DNA of 64,000 bases from Methylobacterium tardum (GCF_023546765.1 NZ_CP097484.1:685501-749500); one strand, 5' to 3'. Counted from the stretch's first letter, positions 45,791-59,386 are shown. Notes: a model not told the origin generated them from the sequence alone. Numbers and translations: made by a program.

Positions 45791-46843
45791 ATGCCAAGAT
45801 CCAAGAACAAGCGGTTATCGGTAGTCGGCGCTCTCGGCCTGTCAGGCCTGTTCACTCTCGCGGCCCCGAGCGCGGCCCAAGCCCACGTGAAGTGGTTCTG
45901 CGCCTACGACGTCGCCGGGCAGCCCCAGGGCCTTGAGCAGGTGCTGTGCCTGGACTTCGAGTGGCTGACCGGCCTCGCCCTGGCCTGCCTGATGTTCGGC
46001 TGCCTCGCCGAGGGCACGCCGCTGGGCGGCGCGCTGCTCAACGCCCTCGACCGCGTGACCGCGCGGATCCGCACCGATACCGAGCTGCTGGTGCGCGCCA
46101 CGCTGGGCTTCTTCCTGGTCTCGCTCTGGGAGCTCGGCGGCATCATCCTCACGCCCGAGCTGAAGACCGATGTCGCCTGGATCCCGTGGCTTCAGCTCGC
46201 GATGGCGGCCTGCCTGATCTGGCGCCGGACCATGCCGATCACCGGCCTCGGCCTCGTCTTCCTGTTCAGCTTCGCGACGGCGCAGTACGGCCTGTTCCAC
46301 CTCGCCGATTATCCGATCTTCCTCGGCATCGCCGTCTATCTGATCGCCCAGGGTCTCGGTTTTAAGCCCTTCGACATCCGGTCGCTCGACCTCGTGCGCT
46401 GGACAGCCGCCATCACGCTGATGTGGGCCTCGATCGAGAAGTGGGCTTATCCCGACTGGACGGCCCCGCTCATCGCCGCCAAGCCGCAGATGACGATGGG
46501 CGCGACGCCCGAGCTGTTCATGCAGGCCGCCGGCGTCATCGAATTCACCCTGGCCTTCGCGCTGATCTGGACGCCCCTCGTCCGCCGCACCTCGGCAATC
46601 ATCCTGGCGGCGATCTTCGTCTCGGCGATCTTCGAGTTCGGCAAGGTGGACGCGATCGGCCATTCCGGGATCATCGTGGTGCTTCTGGCGATCGCCGCCG
46701 ACGATGTTCGGGTGCCGGTGCGGGCCCGGCAGGCGCTGCTGGCACCGGCTTACTATGGGGCGGCGCTCGCGGCCTTCCTGTTCCTCTACTACGTGGGGCA
46801 CGCTGCCCTGTTCGGGGGCTTGAGCGAGCTGCCGGTCATCTGA
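45791..46843 (+). CDS. Multi-span membrane protein of unknown function (AHVKWF group)
   Basis: A 350-residue protein with a signal-like N-terminus and about eight to nine membrane helices. The mature region begins SAAQAHVKWFCAYDV; the HVKWF motif right after the signal is shared by a little-studied group of proteobacterial membrane proteins with DoxX-like character. Several charged residues sit in helices (LWELGGIILTPEL, SIEKWAYPDW). The start at 45791 is preferred to a GTG at 45764 because it gives the better signal and GAGGG lies upstream. It converges on marC with 24 bases between stops. Function unknown. Confidence 0.6.
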   Translation: MPRSKNKRLSVVGALGLSGLFTLAAPSAAQAHVKWFCAYDVAGQPQGLEQVLCLDFEWLTGLALACLMFGCLAEGTPLGGALLNALDRVTARIRTDTELLVRATLGFFLVSLWELGGIILTPELKTDVAWIPWLQLAMAACLIWRRTMPITGLGLVFLFSFATAQYGLFHLADYPIFLGIAVYLIAQGLGFKPFDIRSLDLVRWTAAITLMWASIEKWAYPDWTAPLIAAKPQMTMGATPELFMQAAGVIEFTLAFALIWTPLVRRTSAIILAAIFVSAIFEFGKVDAIGHSGIIVVLLAIAADDVRVPVRARQALLAPAYYGAALAAFLFLYYVGHAALFGGLSELPVI

Positions 46844-46867
46844 CGACGGCTTGCTCCCCGTCCGGAC

Positions 46868-47581
46868 TCATCGCGCCGCGAGAAGCGGCGCGAACACGTC
46901 GGTGAGGCCGTTGATCAGGATCTGCGTGCCGACGCAAAGCAGTAGGAAGGCGAATAGGCGCCCCACCACCCGGGCGCGGGCCGGGCCGATGAGCGCCACC
47001 ACCCGGTCGGCCGAGGCGTAGATCAGCGCGACCGTTGCGGCGACCACCAGGGCCGCCAGCGTGATGCCGAGATAGAAGCCGAGCCGCTCCGCGTAGGCCT
47101 CGGGCCGGTTCGCGCCCAGGGTTATGGCGACCGCGATTGTGCCGGGCCCGGTGGTGAAGGGCAGGGTGAGGGGGAAGAAGGCGATCTCGGACAGCGGGCC
47201 CGGTGCCTGATCCGCCTGCGGTTCCATGGGAACCGCCCCGCGATTCGCCGAGCCCGAGGCCTCGGCCTGCTTGCGCGCCTCGCGCGCCTCCGGCCGATTG
47301 AGCTGGGTCCAGGCCGAGGACATCACCACGAGACCGCCGGCGATGCGCAGCGCCGCCAGGGTGACGCCGAAGAAGTTGAGGATCGGCGTGCCGGCCCAGA
47401 GGGCGCCGAGCATCACCAGCGCTGCGTAGATGCCGATCCGCCGGGACAGCAGCACGCGCTCGGCATGGCTGTAGGCGCCGGTGACCTGGGCGAAGATGAA
47501 GGCGCCGCCGATCGGGTTCACGATCGAGATGAGGCCTGAGAGGGCGAGCAGGAACTGCTGGACCGTGAAATCGATGCTCAT
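46868..47581 (-). CDS. MarC-family (UPF0056) membrane protein
   Basis: A 237-residue inner-membrane protein with six helices. Family motifs are LSGLISIVNPIGGAFIFAQV at the N-terminus, SSAWTQLNRPE, and IAFFPLTLPFTTGPGTIAVA in the middle. MarC was once linked to multiple antibiotic resistance, but this was not upheld; the transport role is unknown. A polar loop of about 30 residues between helices 3 and 4 (near AREARKQAEASGSANRG) is longer than in E. coli MarC. It lies downstream of the methyltransferase gene's stop by 67 bases in reverse orientation order, same strand. Confidence 0.88.
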   Translation of the reverse strand: MSIDFTVQQFLLALSGLISIVNPIGGAFIFAQVTGAYSHAERVLLSRRIGIYAALVMLGALWAGTPILNFFGVTLAALRIAGGLVVMSSAWTQLNRPEAREARKQAEASGSANRGAVPMEPQADQAPGPLSEIAFFPLTLPFTTGPGTIAVAITLGANRPEAYAERLGFYLGITLAALVVAATVALIYASADRVVALIGPARARVVGRLFAFLLLCVGTQILINGLTDVFAPLLAAR

Positions 47582-47648
47582 CTGGCAGACCCGTGTCGCG
47601 GCCGATCCTAGACGCAGGGCCTTTTAACAAACGTGTCGCCTGCCCGGA

Positions 47649-48383
47649 TCAGCCCGGCGACGGTGCCGGCACCAGCACCCGGGCGGGCGCGAGGCGACGG
47701 GCGCGCCGCACTTGCTGCACGGCGACAGGCCGATAGAGCTGCTTCGTGGCATCGACCACGTGCAGGCCCGCGAAGGGCAACGACAGGCTGGTGCCGAGCC
47801 GCTCCCAGGCCGGGCCGGTGCGGAGCATCAGGCGCGAACGCACCGGCGGCATGTACAGGGTCTCGGACCAGTTCACCGGCGAGAACAGCGTGTCGCGCAT
47901 CAGCCGGCCGAGCTGCGAGCGGCTGTAGGGCTGGCCGTGGCCGAACGGCGTCGCCTCGCGGCGGGCCCAGACGCCCCGCCGGTTGGGGACCACCAGGATC
48001 ATCCGCCCGCCGGGCGTGAGCGTGCGCCAAACCTCCTGCAGCAGCTCGGTCGGGCTCTCCACCGATTCGAGGGCATGGACCAAGATGACCCGGTCGATCG
48101 CGGCCTCGGGAAGCGGCATCATGGTGGGATCGGCCAGGGCCGCGCAGGAGCGACCCGTGTCCGGCCAGTTCACCACGCCCTGCGTGGCCGGCATGAAGGC
48201 GAGGGTGCGCTCCGCGATGCAGTGGATCGGGCCAAGATAGGGGGTCGCGTAGCCGATCCCGAGGACCCGCAGCCCCGAGACCGAGCCGAGGAACTCGTGC
48301 AGCGCGCGCCCGACGACGCGGTGCGTCGTGCGGCCCAGGGGACTGGCGTAGAAGGCCCGCAAGCCGTTGACGTCGAGACGCAT
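47649..48383 (-). CDS. Class I SAM-dependent methyltransferase
   Basis: A 244-residue Rossmann-fold methyltransferase. The SAM-binding segment is VLGIGYATPYLG, a variant of GxGxG; motif DRVILVHALESVESP and LTPGGRMILVVPNRRGVW follow in order as in UbiE-like enzymes. The C-terminal LSLPFAGLHVVDATKQLYRP is well conserved in alphaproteobacterial homologues as I recall. The ATG at 48383 was chosen; a TTG at 48425 would add 14 residues. It is divergent from the glyoxalase II gene with 140 bases between starts, an arrangement I recall from other alphaproteobacteria. Substrate unknown. Confidence 0.8.
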   Translation of the reverse strand: MRLDVNGLRAFYASPLGRTTHRVVGRALHEFLGSVSGLRVLGIGYATPYLGPIHCIAERTLAFMPATQGVVNWPDTGRSCAALADPTMMPLPEAAIDRVILVHALESVESPTELLQEVWRTLTPGGRMILVVPNRRGVWARREATPFGHGQPYSRSQLGRLMRDTLFSPVNWSETLYMPPVRSRLMLRTGPAWERLGTSLSLPFAGLHVVDATKQLYRPVAVQQVRRARRLAPARVLVPAPSPG

Positions 48384-48523
48384 GGAGGAGCAGGAATTCG
48401 GGACTGGAACGGTTGCCGTACTCAATGGTGAGCCGGACCGCCTGCGGCAAGCTCCGACGGAACCCGGCCGGACCGCAGCCTGTTCACGGCAGCAGCTTTC
48501 GCGCCCCGAGGAGATGCCGTCCG

Positions 48524-49300
48524 ATGGCCGCCGAGACCGAGATCAGCACTTTCCTGTGCCGCAGCGACAATATCGGCGTCCTGATTCGCGACCCGGCCAC
48601 CGGTGCCTGCGCGGCGATCGACGTGCCCGAGGCCGAGCCGGTGCTGCGGGCCCTCGAGGAGACCGGCTGGCGGCTCACCGACATCCTCGTCACCCACCGG
48701 CACGCCGATCATGTCGACGGCATCCCGGCGGTGAAGCAGGCGACGGGGGCGCGCGTCACGGCGCCCGCGAAGGCCGGGGACGCCGTCCCGCAGGTGGACG
48801 TCACCGTGCGCGAGGGCGACACGGTGCAGGTCGGCAACCTGGAGGCTCAGGTCTGGGAAACGCCGGGCCATTGCGCCGATCACGTCACCTACTGGTTCGC
48901 CGAGGCCGGCCTCGTCTGCGCCGGGGACACGCTGTTCACCCTGGGCTGCGGGCGGGTGATGGAGGGCCCGCCCGAGACGCTCTACCGATCCCTCCGGCGC
49001 TTCGACGACCTGCCCGACGACACGCAGGTGTTCAGCGGTCACGACTATGTCCTCAGCAACGCCCGCTTCGCCCTGGCGGCGGATCCGGACAACCCGGATC
49101 TCAAGGCCCGTTTCGCCGAGGCCGAGCGGGCGAAGGCGCAGGGCCGGTTCCTGATCCCGTCGACCCTGGCGGCGGAACGGGCGACCAACCCCTTCCTGCG
49201 CAGCGCCGAGAAGGCCCTGGCCCAGTCGGTCGACATGCCACCGGAAAGTGATCCAGAGGCAGTGTTCGTCGCTCTGCGAGCGTGGAAGAACCGCTTCTGA
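48524..49300 (+). CDS. gloB: Hydroxyacylglutathione hydrolase (glyoxalase II)
   Basis: Hydrolyses S-lactoylglutathione, the second step of methylglyoxal detoxification. The 258-residue product has the di-zinc motif THRHADHVDG, further ligands in TPGHCADHV and CAGDTLF, and VFSGHDYVLSNARFA, which includes the glutathione-binding region. The C-terminal AERATNPFLR is diagnostic of glyoxalase II against other MBL hydrolases. The ATG at 48524 is chosen by the family start ISTFLCRSDNIGVLIRD; GAGGAG lies ten bases upstream. It stands alone on this strand. Confidence 0.92.
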   Translation: MAAETEISTFLCRSDNIGVLIRDPATGACAAIDVPEAEPVLRALEETGWRLTDILVTHRHADHVDGIPAVKQATGARVTAPAKAGDAVPQVDVTVREGDTVQVGNLEAQVWETPGHCADHVTYWFAEAGLVCAGDTLFTLGCGRVMEGPPETLYRSLRRFDDLPDDTQVFSGHDYVLSNARFALAADPDNPDLKARFAEAERAKAQGRFLIPSTLAAERATNPFLRSAEKALAQSVDMPPESDPEAVFVALRAWKNRF

Positions 49301-49649
49301 CGCAGGGGGTAACGAGAAAAATTTGTTGCCTTCTCAAGGCGAACTGACACATAGGGTTATTTAAGCGGTCCTAATCCGCTCAGGTAACCGGGCTCCCGGG
49401 GGGAAGCCGCAACGTCAACGCGAAGCGCCGGGACGCTTCCAGCCGGTATGATGGGGGTCCGTCTCGCCCTACCACCTGTCCACTTCCCGCCTTCCGCTTC
49501 CTTTCCTCAAGCCAGAATCTGACGGGTCCAAGGAAGAGGCGCTCACCGCCAAGGCCAAGCTCACCCTCGCCGATGCCGAGACCGGCACGCCCCGCGATGG
49601 TGGCAATACGGCCGGCGCAACGCGGCCCCGAGCACCGGTTGCGGCCGAT
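49301..49649. other. Intergenic gap before the TetR gene
   Basis: No gene or clear signal is seen. The left 80 bases are AT-rich for this window (AGAAAAATTTGTTG, GGGTTATTTAAG). The right half keeps the same open frame as the regulator gene back to 49449 without an ATG, GTG or TTG, so a longer regulator with a rare start (CTG) cannot be excluded. Confidence 0.4.
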
Positions 49650-50225
49650 GTGCGCCTGCTCGGTATCGCAACCGAACATCTCTCGCGGCTCGGGCCCAAG
49701 CGCGTGACGGTCGTAGCCGTCGCTGCCGAGGCGGGCATGACGCACGCCAACGTGTACCGCTATTTCCCGTCGAAGGACGCGCTCCTCGACGCGGTGGCGG
49801 GGCGCTGGTTGCGCGAGGTCGAAGCCCGGCTCGCCGGCATCGCAGACGCACCCGACCCCGCCGACGACAAGATCGAGCGGCTCCTGACCGCGCTCGCGAC
49901 GGTCCAGCGGGACGCCCTGTTCGATGAGCCGAACCTGTTCGCGGTCCATCTCGACGCAACCGTGTCGGCCCGGCCGATCGCCCGGCGGCACCGCGTGCGA
50001 CTGCGCAGCCTGGTCGAGCGCGTGGTCGAGGAGGGGATCACCTCCGGCATCTTCTCGGCGCGCGACCGGGAGCGGGCGATCGCCTACATCTTCGACGCGA
50101 GCTACCGGTTCACGCATCCCTTGGCGATCCAGCACGACGCCGAAGTGCCGCGCGACCTGATCGAGGCCCGGTTCGGGGCTGTCATCCACGCGATCCAGCG
50201 GGTTCTGCGCTCCGGAATCCTCTGA
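49650..50225 (+). CDS. TetR-family transcriptional regulator
   Basis: A 191-residue dimeric repressor type. The helix-turn-helix is KRVTVVAVAAEAGMTHANVY, followed by RYFPSKDALLDAVAG, the standard TetR spacing; the C-terminal part is an all-helical ligand domain with IFDASYRFTHPLAI. The GTG at 49650 is the only usual start in frame and leaves a short leader before helix 1, so the N-terminus may be longer. A strong terminator hairpin follows the stop. Target genes are not evident; the TCA operon downstream starts 410 bases further on. Confidence 0.85.
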   Translation: MRLLGIATEHLSRLGPKRVTVVAVAAEAGMTHANVYRYFPSKDALLDAVAGRWLREVEARLAGIADAPDPADDKIERLLTALATVQRDALFDEPNLFAVHLDATVSARPIARRHRVRLRSLVERVVEEGITSGIFSARDRERAIAYIFDASYRFTHPLAIQHDAEVPRDLIEARFGAVIHAIQRVLRSGIL

Positions 50226-50270
50226 GGCCGACACAAACGCCTCGCTCTCTGACGCCCAGCTCTCTTGGCA

Positions 50271-50303
50271 GGCCCGGACCCCGCGTCCGGGCCTTCTGCG
50301 TTT
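50271..50303 (+). terminator. Rho-independent terminator after the TetR gene
   Basis: GGCCCGGAC (50271-50279), a five-base loop, GTCCGGGCC (50285-50293) and then TTCTGCGTTT. The nine-pair GC stem and trailing T residues separate the regulator from the mdh operon. Confidence 0.75.
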
Positions 50304-50337
50304 CCGGACCGGAAGATGAGGTCGGCCGCGACCCGAA

Positions 50338-50361
50338 ATGACAGCTTTTCGGATCTGTCAT
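50338..50361. promoter_or_regulatory. Inverted repeat upstream of the TCA operon
   Basis: ATGACAG and CTGTCAT, perfect seven-base arms with a ten-base spacer, lie 275 bases before the mdh start and after the TetR terminator. It may be an operator for mdh or an upstream transcript element. Confidence 0.35.
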
Positions 50362-50461
50362 CCGAGCTTTGCAGCACCGGCGAGACCGCGTGCACCGCAC
50401 CTAAAACCTTCGCGACGCTGGCATTTCTTCATCCACGTCTGACGCCCTCCGCGTCGCCTAA

Positions 50462-51598
<1,137 letters not shown>

Positions 51599-51700
51599 CC
51601 GGTAAGCGGATACCGGGCCGCGCGTCGCGTTCGGGGATTCGAGTCCCAGTCGCCACGCGCTGCTCGCTGCCACCTATTCGCTCCTCCCTACGAGGCTCCG

Positions 51701-52897
51701 ATGAATATCCATGAATATCAGGCCAAGGCCGTGCTGAAGGAGTTCGGCCTGCCCGTCTCCCGCGGCGTGGCCATCTTCAACCCGTCGGAGGCCGAAGCCG
51801 CCGCCAAGGAGCTCGGCGGCCCTGTCTGGGTCGTGAAGAGCCAGATCCACGCCGGCGGGCGCGGCAAGGGCACCTTCAAGGGCGCGCCCGAGGGCGCCAA
51901 GGGCGGCGTGCGCGTCACCAAGTCGATCGACGAGGTGAAGCAATATGCCGGCGAGATGCTCGGCCAGACGCTGGTGACGATCCAGACCGGCCCGGCCGGC
52001 AAGCAGGTCAACCGCCTCTACATCGAGGAAGGCGCCCAAATCGCCGAGGAATTCTACCTCTCGATGCTGGTCGACCGCGCCACCGGCGGCGTCGCCTTCG
52101 TGGTCTCCACCGAGGGCGGCATGGACATCGAGGCGGTCGCGCACGACACGCCCGAGAAGATCCACACGATCGCGGTCGATCCGGCGACGGGTGTCATGCC
52201 CCATCACGGCCGCGCCGTCGCCAAGGCCCTCGGGCTCTCCGGCGCCCAGGCCAAGGAAGCGGCCGCGCTGACGGAGAAGCTCTACGCGGCCTTCGTGGCC
52301 AAGGACATGAGCCTCCTCGAGATCAACCCGCTGGTGCTGACCGCCGACGGGCACCTCAAGTGCCTCGATGCCAAGATGGCCTTCGACTCGAACGCCCTCT
52401 ACCGACACCCGGACATCGTCGCGCTGCGTGACGAGACCGAGGAGGACGCCAAGGAGATCGAGGCGTCGAAGTACGACCTCGCTTACATCGCGCTGGACGG
52501 CACGATCGGCTGCATGGTCAACGGCGCCGGCCTCGCCATGGCGACCCTCGACATCATCAAGCTCTACGGCGAGGAGCCGGCGAACTTCCTCGATGTCGGT
52601 GGCGGCGCCTCCGAGGAGAAGGTCACGGCGGCGTTCAAGATCATCACCGCCGACCCGAACGTGAAGGGGATCCTCGTCAACATCTTCGGCGGGATCATGA
52701 AGTGCGACGTGATCGCCAACGGCGTGATCGCCGCCGTGAAGGCGGTGGGCCTGCAGGTGCCGCTGGTGGTGCGCCTGGAGGGCACCAACGTCGAGCAGGG
52801 CAAGGCCATCATCCGCAATTCCGGCCTCAACGTCATCCCGGCGGACGACCTCGACGACGCCGCCCAGAAGATCGTCGCCGCCGTGAAGGGAGCCTGA
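51701..52897 (+). CDS. sucC: Succinyl-CoA synthetase beta subunit
   Basis: ADP/GDP-forming succinate-CoA ligase, beta chain, 398 residues. [19 protein letters not shown] is the standard N-terminus; the ATP-grasp fold has [16 protein letters not shown] and LLEINPLV with metal ligands; the C-terminal CoA-ligase region has [20 protein letters not shown] and [17 protein letters not shown]. The sucD start lies two bases after its stop, and AGGAGC-type spacing (GGGAGCCTGATC) overlaps the end, so the subunits are translated together. Confidence 0.97.
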   Translation: MNIHEYQAKAVLKEFGLPVSRGVAIFNPSEAEAAAKELGGPVWVVKSQIHAGGRGKGTFKGAPEGAKGGVRVTKSIDEVKQYAGEMLGQTLVTIQTGPAGKQVNRLYIEEGAQIAEEFYLSMLVDRATGGVAFVVSTEGGMDIEAVAHDTPEKIHTIAVDPATGVMPHHGRAVAKALGLSGAQAKEAAALTEKLYAAFVAKDMSLLEINPLVLTADGHLKCLDAKMAFDSNALYRHPDIVALRDETEEDAKEIEASKYDLAYIALDGTIGCMVNGAGLAMATLDIIKLYGEEPANFLDVGGGASEEKVTAAFKIITADPNVKGILVNIFGGIMKCDVIANGVIAAVKAVGLQVPLVVRLEGTNVEQGKAIIRNSGLNVIPADDLDDAAQKIVAAVKGA

Positions 52898-52899
52898 TC

Positions 52900-53784
52900 A
52901 TGTCGGTGATGATCGACGCCAATACCAAGGTCATCTGCCAGGGCTTCACCGGCAAGAACGGAACCTTCCACTCCGAGCAGGCCATTGCGTACGGCACCAA
53001 GATGGTCGGCGGCACAAGCCCCGGTAAGGGCGGTTCGCGGCATCTCGGCCTGCCGGTCTTCGACACCGTCGCCGAGGCCCGCGAGGCCACGGGCGCCGAG
53101 GCCTCGGTGGTCTACGTGCCGCCGCCGGGCGCCGCCGACGCGATCTGCGAGGCGATCGCCGCCGAGGTGCCGCTGATCGTCTGCATCACGGAGGGCATCC
53201 CGGTGCTCGACATGGTGCGGGTGAAGCGGGCGCTGACGGGCTCGAAGTCGCGCCTGGTCGGACCGAACTGCCCCGGCATCGTCACGGCCGGCGAGTCGAA
53301 GATCGGCATCATGCCGGCCAACATCTTCCGGCCGGGCTCCGTCGGCATCGTGTCCCGATCGGGCACGCTGACCTATGAGGCGGTGTTCCAGACCTCCAAT
53401 GCCGGCCTCGGCCAGACCACGGCCGTGGGCATCGGCGGCGACCCGGTGAAGGGCACCGAGTTCATCGACGTGCTGGAGCTGTTCCTGGCCGACCCGAAGA
53501 CCGAGTCGATCGTCATGATCGGCGAGATCGGCGGCTCGGCCGAGGAGGAGGCGGCGCAGTTCCTCAAGGACGAGGCCAAGCGCGGGCGCAAGAAGCCGAT
53601 GGTCGGCTTCATCGCCGGCCGCACGGCGCCTCCGGGCCGCCGCATGGGCCATGCCGGCGCGATCATCTCGGGCGGCAAGGGCGGCGCCGAGGACAAGATC
53701 GCCGCCATGGAGGCCGCGGGCATCCGCGTGTCGCCGTCGCCGGCCCGGCTGGGCTCGACGCTGGTCGAGGTCCTGAAGGGCTGA
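52900..53784 (+). CDS. sucD: Succinyl-CoA synthetase alpha subunit
   Basis: Alpha chain with the phosphohistidine, 294 residues. [20 protein letters not shown] is the CoA-binding N-terminus; [21 protein letters not shown] follows; the active-site histidine is in [19 protein letters not shown]. Two hairpins follow the stop within 100 bases: a perfect eleven-pair stem and a clear terminator. Genes for the 2-oxoglutarate dehydrogenase complex come next, so part of the transcript may end here while a second promoter drives sucA. Confidence 0.97.
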   Translation: MSVMIDANTKVICQGFTGKNGTFHSEQAIAYGTKMVGGTSPGKGGSRHLGLPVFDTVAEAREATGAEASVVYVPPPGAADAICEAIAAEVPLIVCITEGIPVLDMVRVKRALTGSKSRLVGPNCPGIVTAGESKIGIMPANIFRPGSVGIVSRSGTLTYEAVFQTSNAGLGQTTAVGIGGDPVKGTEFIDVLELFLADPKTESIVMIGEIGGSAEEEAAQFLKDEAKRGRKKPMVGFIAGRTAPPGRRMGHAGAIISGGKGGAEDKIAAMEAAGIRVSPSPARLGSTLVEVLKG

Positions 53785-53797
53785 GGCAAGCGCGCCT

Positions 53798-53826
53798 GCG
53801 TTGCGGCCATCGCAGGGCCGCAACGC
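53798..53826 (+). terminator. Hairpin downstream of sucD
   Basis: GCGTTGCGGCC (53798-53808), a seven-base loop and GGCCGCAACGC (53816-53826) form a perfect eleven-pair stem 14 bases after sucD. No T-run follows; it may stabilise the mdh-sucCD message. Confidence 0.5.
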
Positions 53827-53853
53827 CCATATCGGGCGTGCAGATGATTTCAG

Positions 53854-53882
53854 CGGGGCGGTCACCCGCCCCGTTTCGGTTT
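53854..53882 (+). terminator. Rho-independent terminator between sucD and sucA
   Basis: CGGGGCGG (53854-53861), loop TCAC, CCGCCCCG (53866-53873), then TTTCGGTTT. This is a strong intrinsic terminator or attenuator placed 75 bases before sucA. Confidence 0.75.
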
Positions 53883-53956
53883 GAGGGCGATCCGCCGCGC
53901 GGACGGGGAGCCCGAAGGGCAGGGGAGCCTGCCCGCGCGATCAGGATGGACGCACC

Positions 53957-56944
<2,988 letters not shown>

Positions 56945-56954
56945 GCGTCCGGCC

Positions 56955-57254
56955 ATGGCCTACTTCCTGCTCCGTCTGGAACCGCCCCGCCCGAGCTTCC
57001 CGTTCGACGCGACGGACGCCGAGAAGGCGCTGTTCTCGGCGCATTCCGGCTACTGGATGGAGCAGGCGGACGCCGGGGCCGCCATCGCGGTCGGACCCGT
57101 CTTCGAGTCCGGCGGCACCTGGGGCCTGGCCCTGGTAGAGGCGGCCGATGCGGCGCAGGCCCAAGCGCTCGGCGAAGCAGATCCCGTCCTGATGGCGCAG
57201 GCAGGCTTCCGGTACACCGTCTCGCCCGTTCCATCCCTGATCCTGCGGCGCTGA
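56955..57254 (+). CDS. YciI-like protein within the sucA-sucB operon
   Basis: A 99-residue ferredoxin-like dimer-type protein of the YciI superfamily. The opening [20 protein letters not shown] and [20 protein letters not shown] with the conserved histidine match; the end [12 protein letters not shown] holds the usual tail. YciI proteins have no firm function; some dehydratase or hydrolase activity is known in relatives. Placement ten bases after sucA and 49 before sucB means it is co-transcribed with the oxoglutarate dehydrogenase genes, which is unusual. Confidence 0.8.
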   Translation: MAYFLLRLEPPRPSFPFDATDAEKALFSAHSGYWMEQADAGAAIAVGPVFESGGTWGLALVEAADAAQAQALGEADPVLMAQAGFRYTVSPVPSLILRR

Positions 57255-57303
57255 CGTCGCGGCCCGACATCCAGAGGAGGCCCCCCGCGGGGCAAAAGAG
57301 AGC

Positions 57304-58623
57304 ATGGCAACCGACATCCTCGTCCCGACCCTCGGCGAATCCGTCAGCGAGGCCACCATCGGCCGCTGGTTCAAGAAGCCCGGCGACACGGTAGCGGCCG
57401 ACGAGCCGATCGTCGAACTCGAGACCGACAAGGTCACGCTGGAGGTGAACGCCCCGGCGGCGGGCCAGCTCGGCGAGATCCTGGTCAAGGACGGCGAGAC
57501 CGTGGAGCCCGGCGCCCTGCTCGGCTCGATCGTCGAGGCCGGTGCCGGCGGCGGAACGGCCAAGAAGGCCGCGCCGAAGGAGGCCACCGAGACCAAGGCC
57601 GAGACCCGCAGCGAGGCTCCGAAGGCCGCCGCGCCCGCGAAGGCAGAGGCGCCGGCTCAGGAATCCTCGACCGGTTACGGTAATCACGGCGATGCCGCCT
57701 CTCCCGCGGCTCAGCAGCGCCCGGTCGGCGACAACGGTCCCGCGGTTGCCAAGATCGCCCGCGAATCCGGTATCGATCCGTCGAGCGTGAACGGCTCGGG
57801 CAAGGACGGCCGCGTCACCAAGGGCGACATGCTCGGCGCCATCGCCAAGGGCCCGGCCCCGTCGGCGCCCGCCAAGGAGGCCCGCCCGACCTTGCCGCGT
57901 GCCCCCTCGGCTCCGGACGACGCCGCGCGCGAGGAGCGCGTGCGCATGACCAAGCTGCGCCAGACCATCGCGCGCCGCCTCAAGGACGCGCAGGACACCG
58001 CGGCGATGCTGACGACGTTCAACGACGTCGACATGTCGGCCGTGATGGCGATGCGCAGCCAGTACAAGGACATCTTCGAGAAGAAGCACGGCACGAAGCT
58101 CGGCTTCATGGGCTTCTTCACCAAGGCGGTGATCGGCGCCCTCAAGGACGTGCCGGCGGTCAATGCCGAGATCGACGGCCAGGACCTCGTCTACAAGAAC
58201 TACTACCACATCGGCATCGCGGTCGGCACCGATAAGGGTCTCGTGGTGCCGGTGGTGCGCGACGCCGACGACCTGTCGATCGCCGGGATCGAGAAGAAAA
58301 TCGCCGGCTTCGGCAAGAAGGCCCGCGACGGCAAGCTCTCCATCGAGGAGATGCAGGGCGGCACCTTCACGATCACCAACGGCGGCATCTACGGCTCGCT
58401 GATGTCGACGCCGATCCTCAACGCACCGCAATCCGGCATCCTCGGCATGCACCGCATCGAGGAGCGCCCGGTGGTCCGCGCCGGCAAGATCGAGGCGCGG
58501 CCGATGATGTACCTCGCCCTGTCGTACGATCATCGCATCGTCGACGGAAAGGAGGCCGTGACCTTCCTGGTGCGGGTCAAGGAGGCGCTGGAGGATCCGG
58601 CGCGCCTCGTGCTGGACCTCTGA
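57304..58623 (+). CDS. sucB: Dihydrolipoamide succinyltransferase (E2)
   Basis: Core enzyme of the 2-oxoglutarate dehydrogenase complex, 439 residues. The lipoyl domain (1-78) has the target lysine in [17 protein letters not shown]; an alanine/proline/lysine linker follows; the E3-binding domain has [20 protein letters not shown]; the catalytic domain ends with [20 protein letters not shown], which holds the active histidine and aspartate. It transfers succinyl groups from E1-bound lipoate to CoA. The SDR gene begins seven bases after its stop. Confidence 0.97.
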   Translation: MATDILVPTLGESVSEATIGRWFKKPGDTVAADEPIVELETDKVTLEVNAPAAGQLGEILVKDGETVEPGALLGSIVEAGAGGGTAKKAAPKEATETKAETRSEAPKAAAPAKAEAPAQESSTGYGNHGDAASPAAQQRPVGDNGPAVAKIARESGIDPSSVNGSGKDGRVTKGDMLGAIAKGPAPSAPAKEARPTLPRAPSAPDDAAREERVRMTKLRQTIARRLKDAQDTAAMLTTFNDVDMSAVMAMRSQYKDIFEKKHGTKLGFMGFFTKAVIGALKDVPAVNAEIDGQDLVYKNYYHIGIAVGTDKGLVVPVVRDADDLSIAGIEKKIAGFGKKARDGKLSIEEMQGGTFTITNGGIYGSLMSTPILNAPQSGILGMHRIEERPVVRAGKIEARPMMYLALSYDHRIVDGKEAVTFLVRVKEALEDPARLVLDL

Positions 58624-58630
58624 GGCTGTC

Positions 58631-59386
58631 ATGCCGGGCGCTGAGAACAGGGTCGCGATCGTCACCGGCGGCAGCCGCGGCATCGGCCGCGCTGTGGCGC
58701 TGCTCCTGGCCGAGCGCGGCTACGCGGTCTGCCTGAGCTACGTGTCGGATTTCACTGCGGCGCAGGGGGTGGTGGACGCGATCACCGCCAAGGGCGGGAC
58801 GGCGCTCGCCGTGAAGGGCGATGTCGGCAGCGAGGCCGACGTGATCGCCCTGTTCCAGGCGGCCGATGGGCTCGGTCGCCTCGCGGCGCTCGTCAACAAT
58901 GCCGGCGTGGTCGACGTGAAGTCCGACGTCGCTGACATGAGTGCGGCCCGTCTCCAGCGGATGATGACCACCAACGTCGTCGGCAGCTTCCTCTGCGCCC
59001 GCGAGGCGGTGCGGCGCATGTCGACCAAACGCGGCGGCGCCGGCGGATCGATCGTCAACCTGTCCTCGGTGGCGGCGCGGCTCGGCGGACCCGGCCAGTT
59101 CGTCGACTACGCCGCCTCCAAGGGTGCGATCGACTCCCTGACGATCGGGCTCGCCCGCGAAGTCGCCGGCGAGGGCATCCGCGTCAACGCGGTGGCGCCC
59201 GGGATCATCGCCACCGAGATCCACGCCAGCGGCGGCGAGCCCGACCGGGTGGAACGCCTCGGCCCCGGCGTCCCGATGGGGCGGGCCGGCACCGCCGAGG
59301 AGGTCGCCGCGCCGATCGTGTGGCTCCTCTCGGAGGAGGCCTCCTACACCACGGGCACCATCCTCGACATCGGCGGCGGCCGCTGA
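58631..59386 (+). CDS. SDR-family oxidoreductase in the 2-oxoglutarate dehydrogenase operon
   Basis: A classical short-chain dehydrogenase of 251 residues. The cofactor motif is VTGGSRGIGRAVALLLAERG, NNAGVVD is the stability motif, and the catalytic triad is the serine in IVNLSSVAARLG with YAASKGAIDSLTIGL. The C-terminus TTGTILDIGGGR is the usual end of FabG-like members. It sits between sucB and lpd with gaps of seven and 61 bases, so it is co-expressed with the complex; its substrate is unknown and no role in the complex is established. Confidence 0.9.
   Translation: MPGAENRVAIVTGGSRGIGRAVALLLAERGYAVCLSYVSDFTAAQGVVDAITAKGGTALAVKGDVGSEADVIALFQAADGLGRLAALVNNAGVVDVKSDVADMSAARLQRMMTTNVVGSFLCAREAVRRMSTKRGGAGGSIVNLSSVAARLGGPGQFVDYAASKGAIDSLTIGLAREVAGEGIRVNAVAPGIIATEIHASGGEPDRVERLGPGVPMGRAGTAEEVAAPIVWLLSEEASYTTGTILDIGGGR

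Noticed and set aside
51599..51665. tRNA-like T-arm (GGGGATTCGAGTCCC) between mdh and sucC
   Set aside because: No acceptor, D or anticodon arms can be folded around it; resemblance is limited to one arm.
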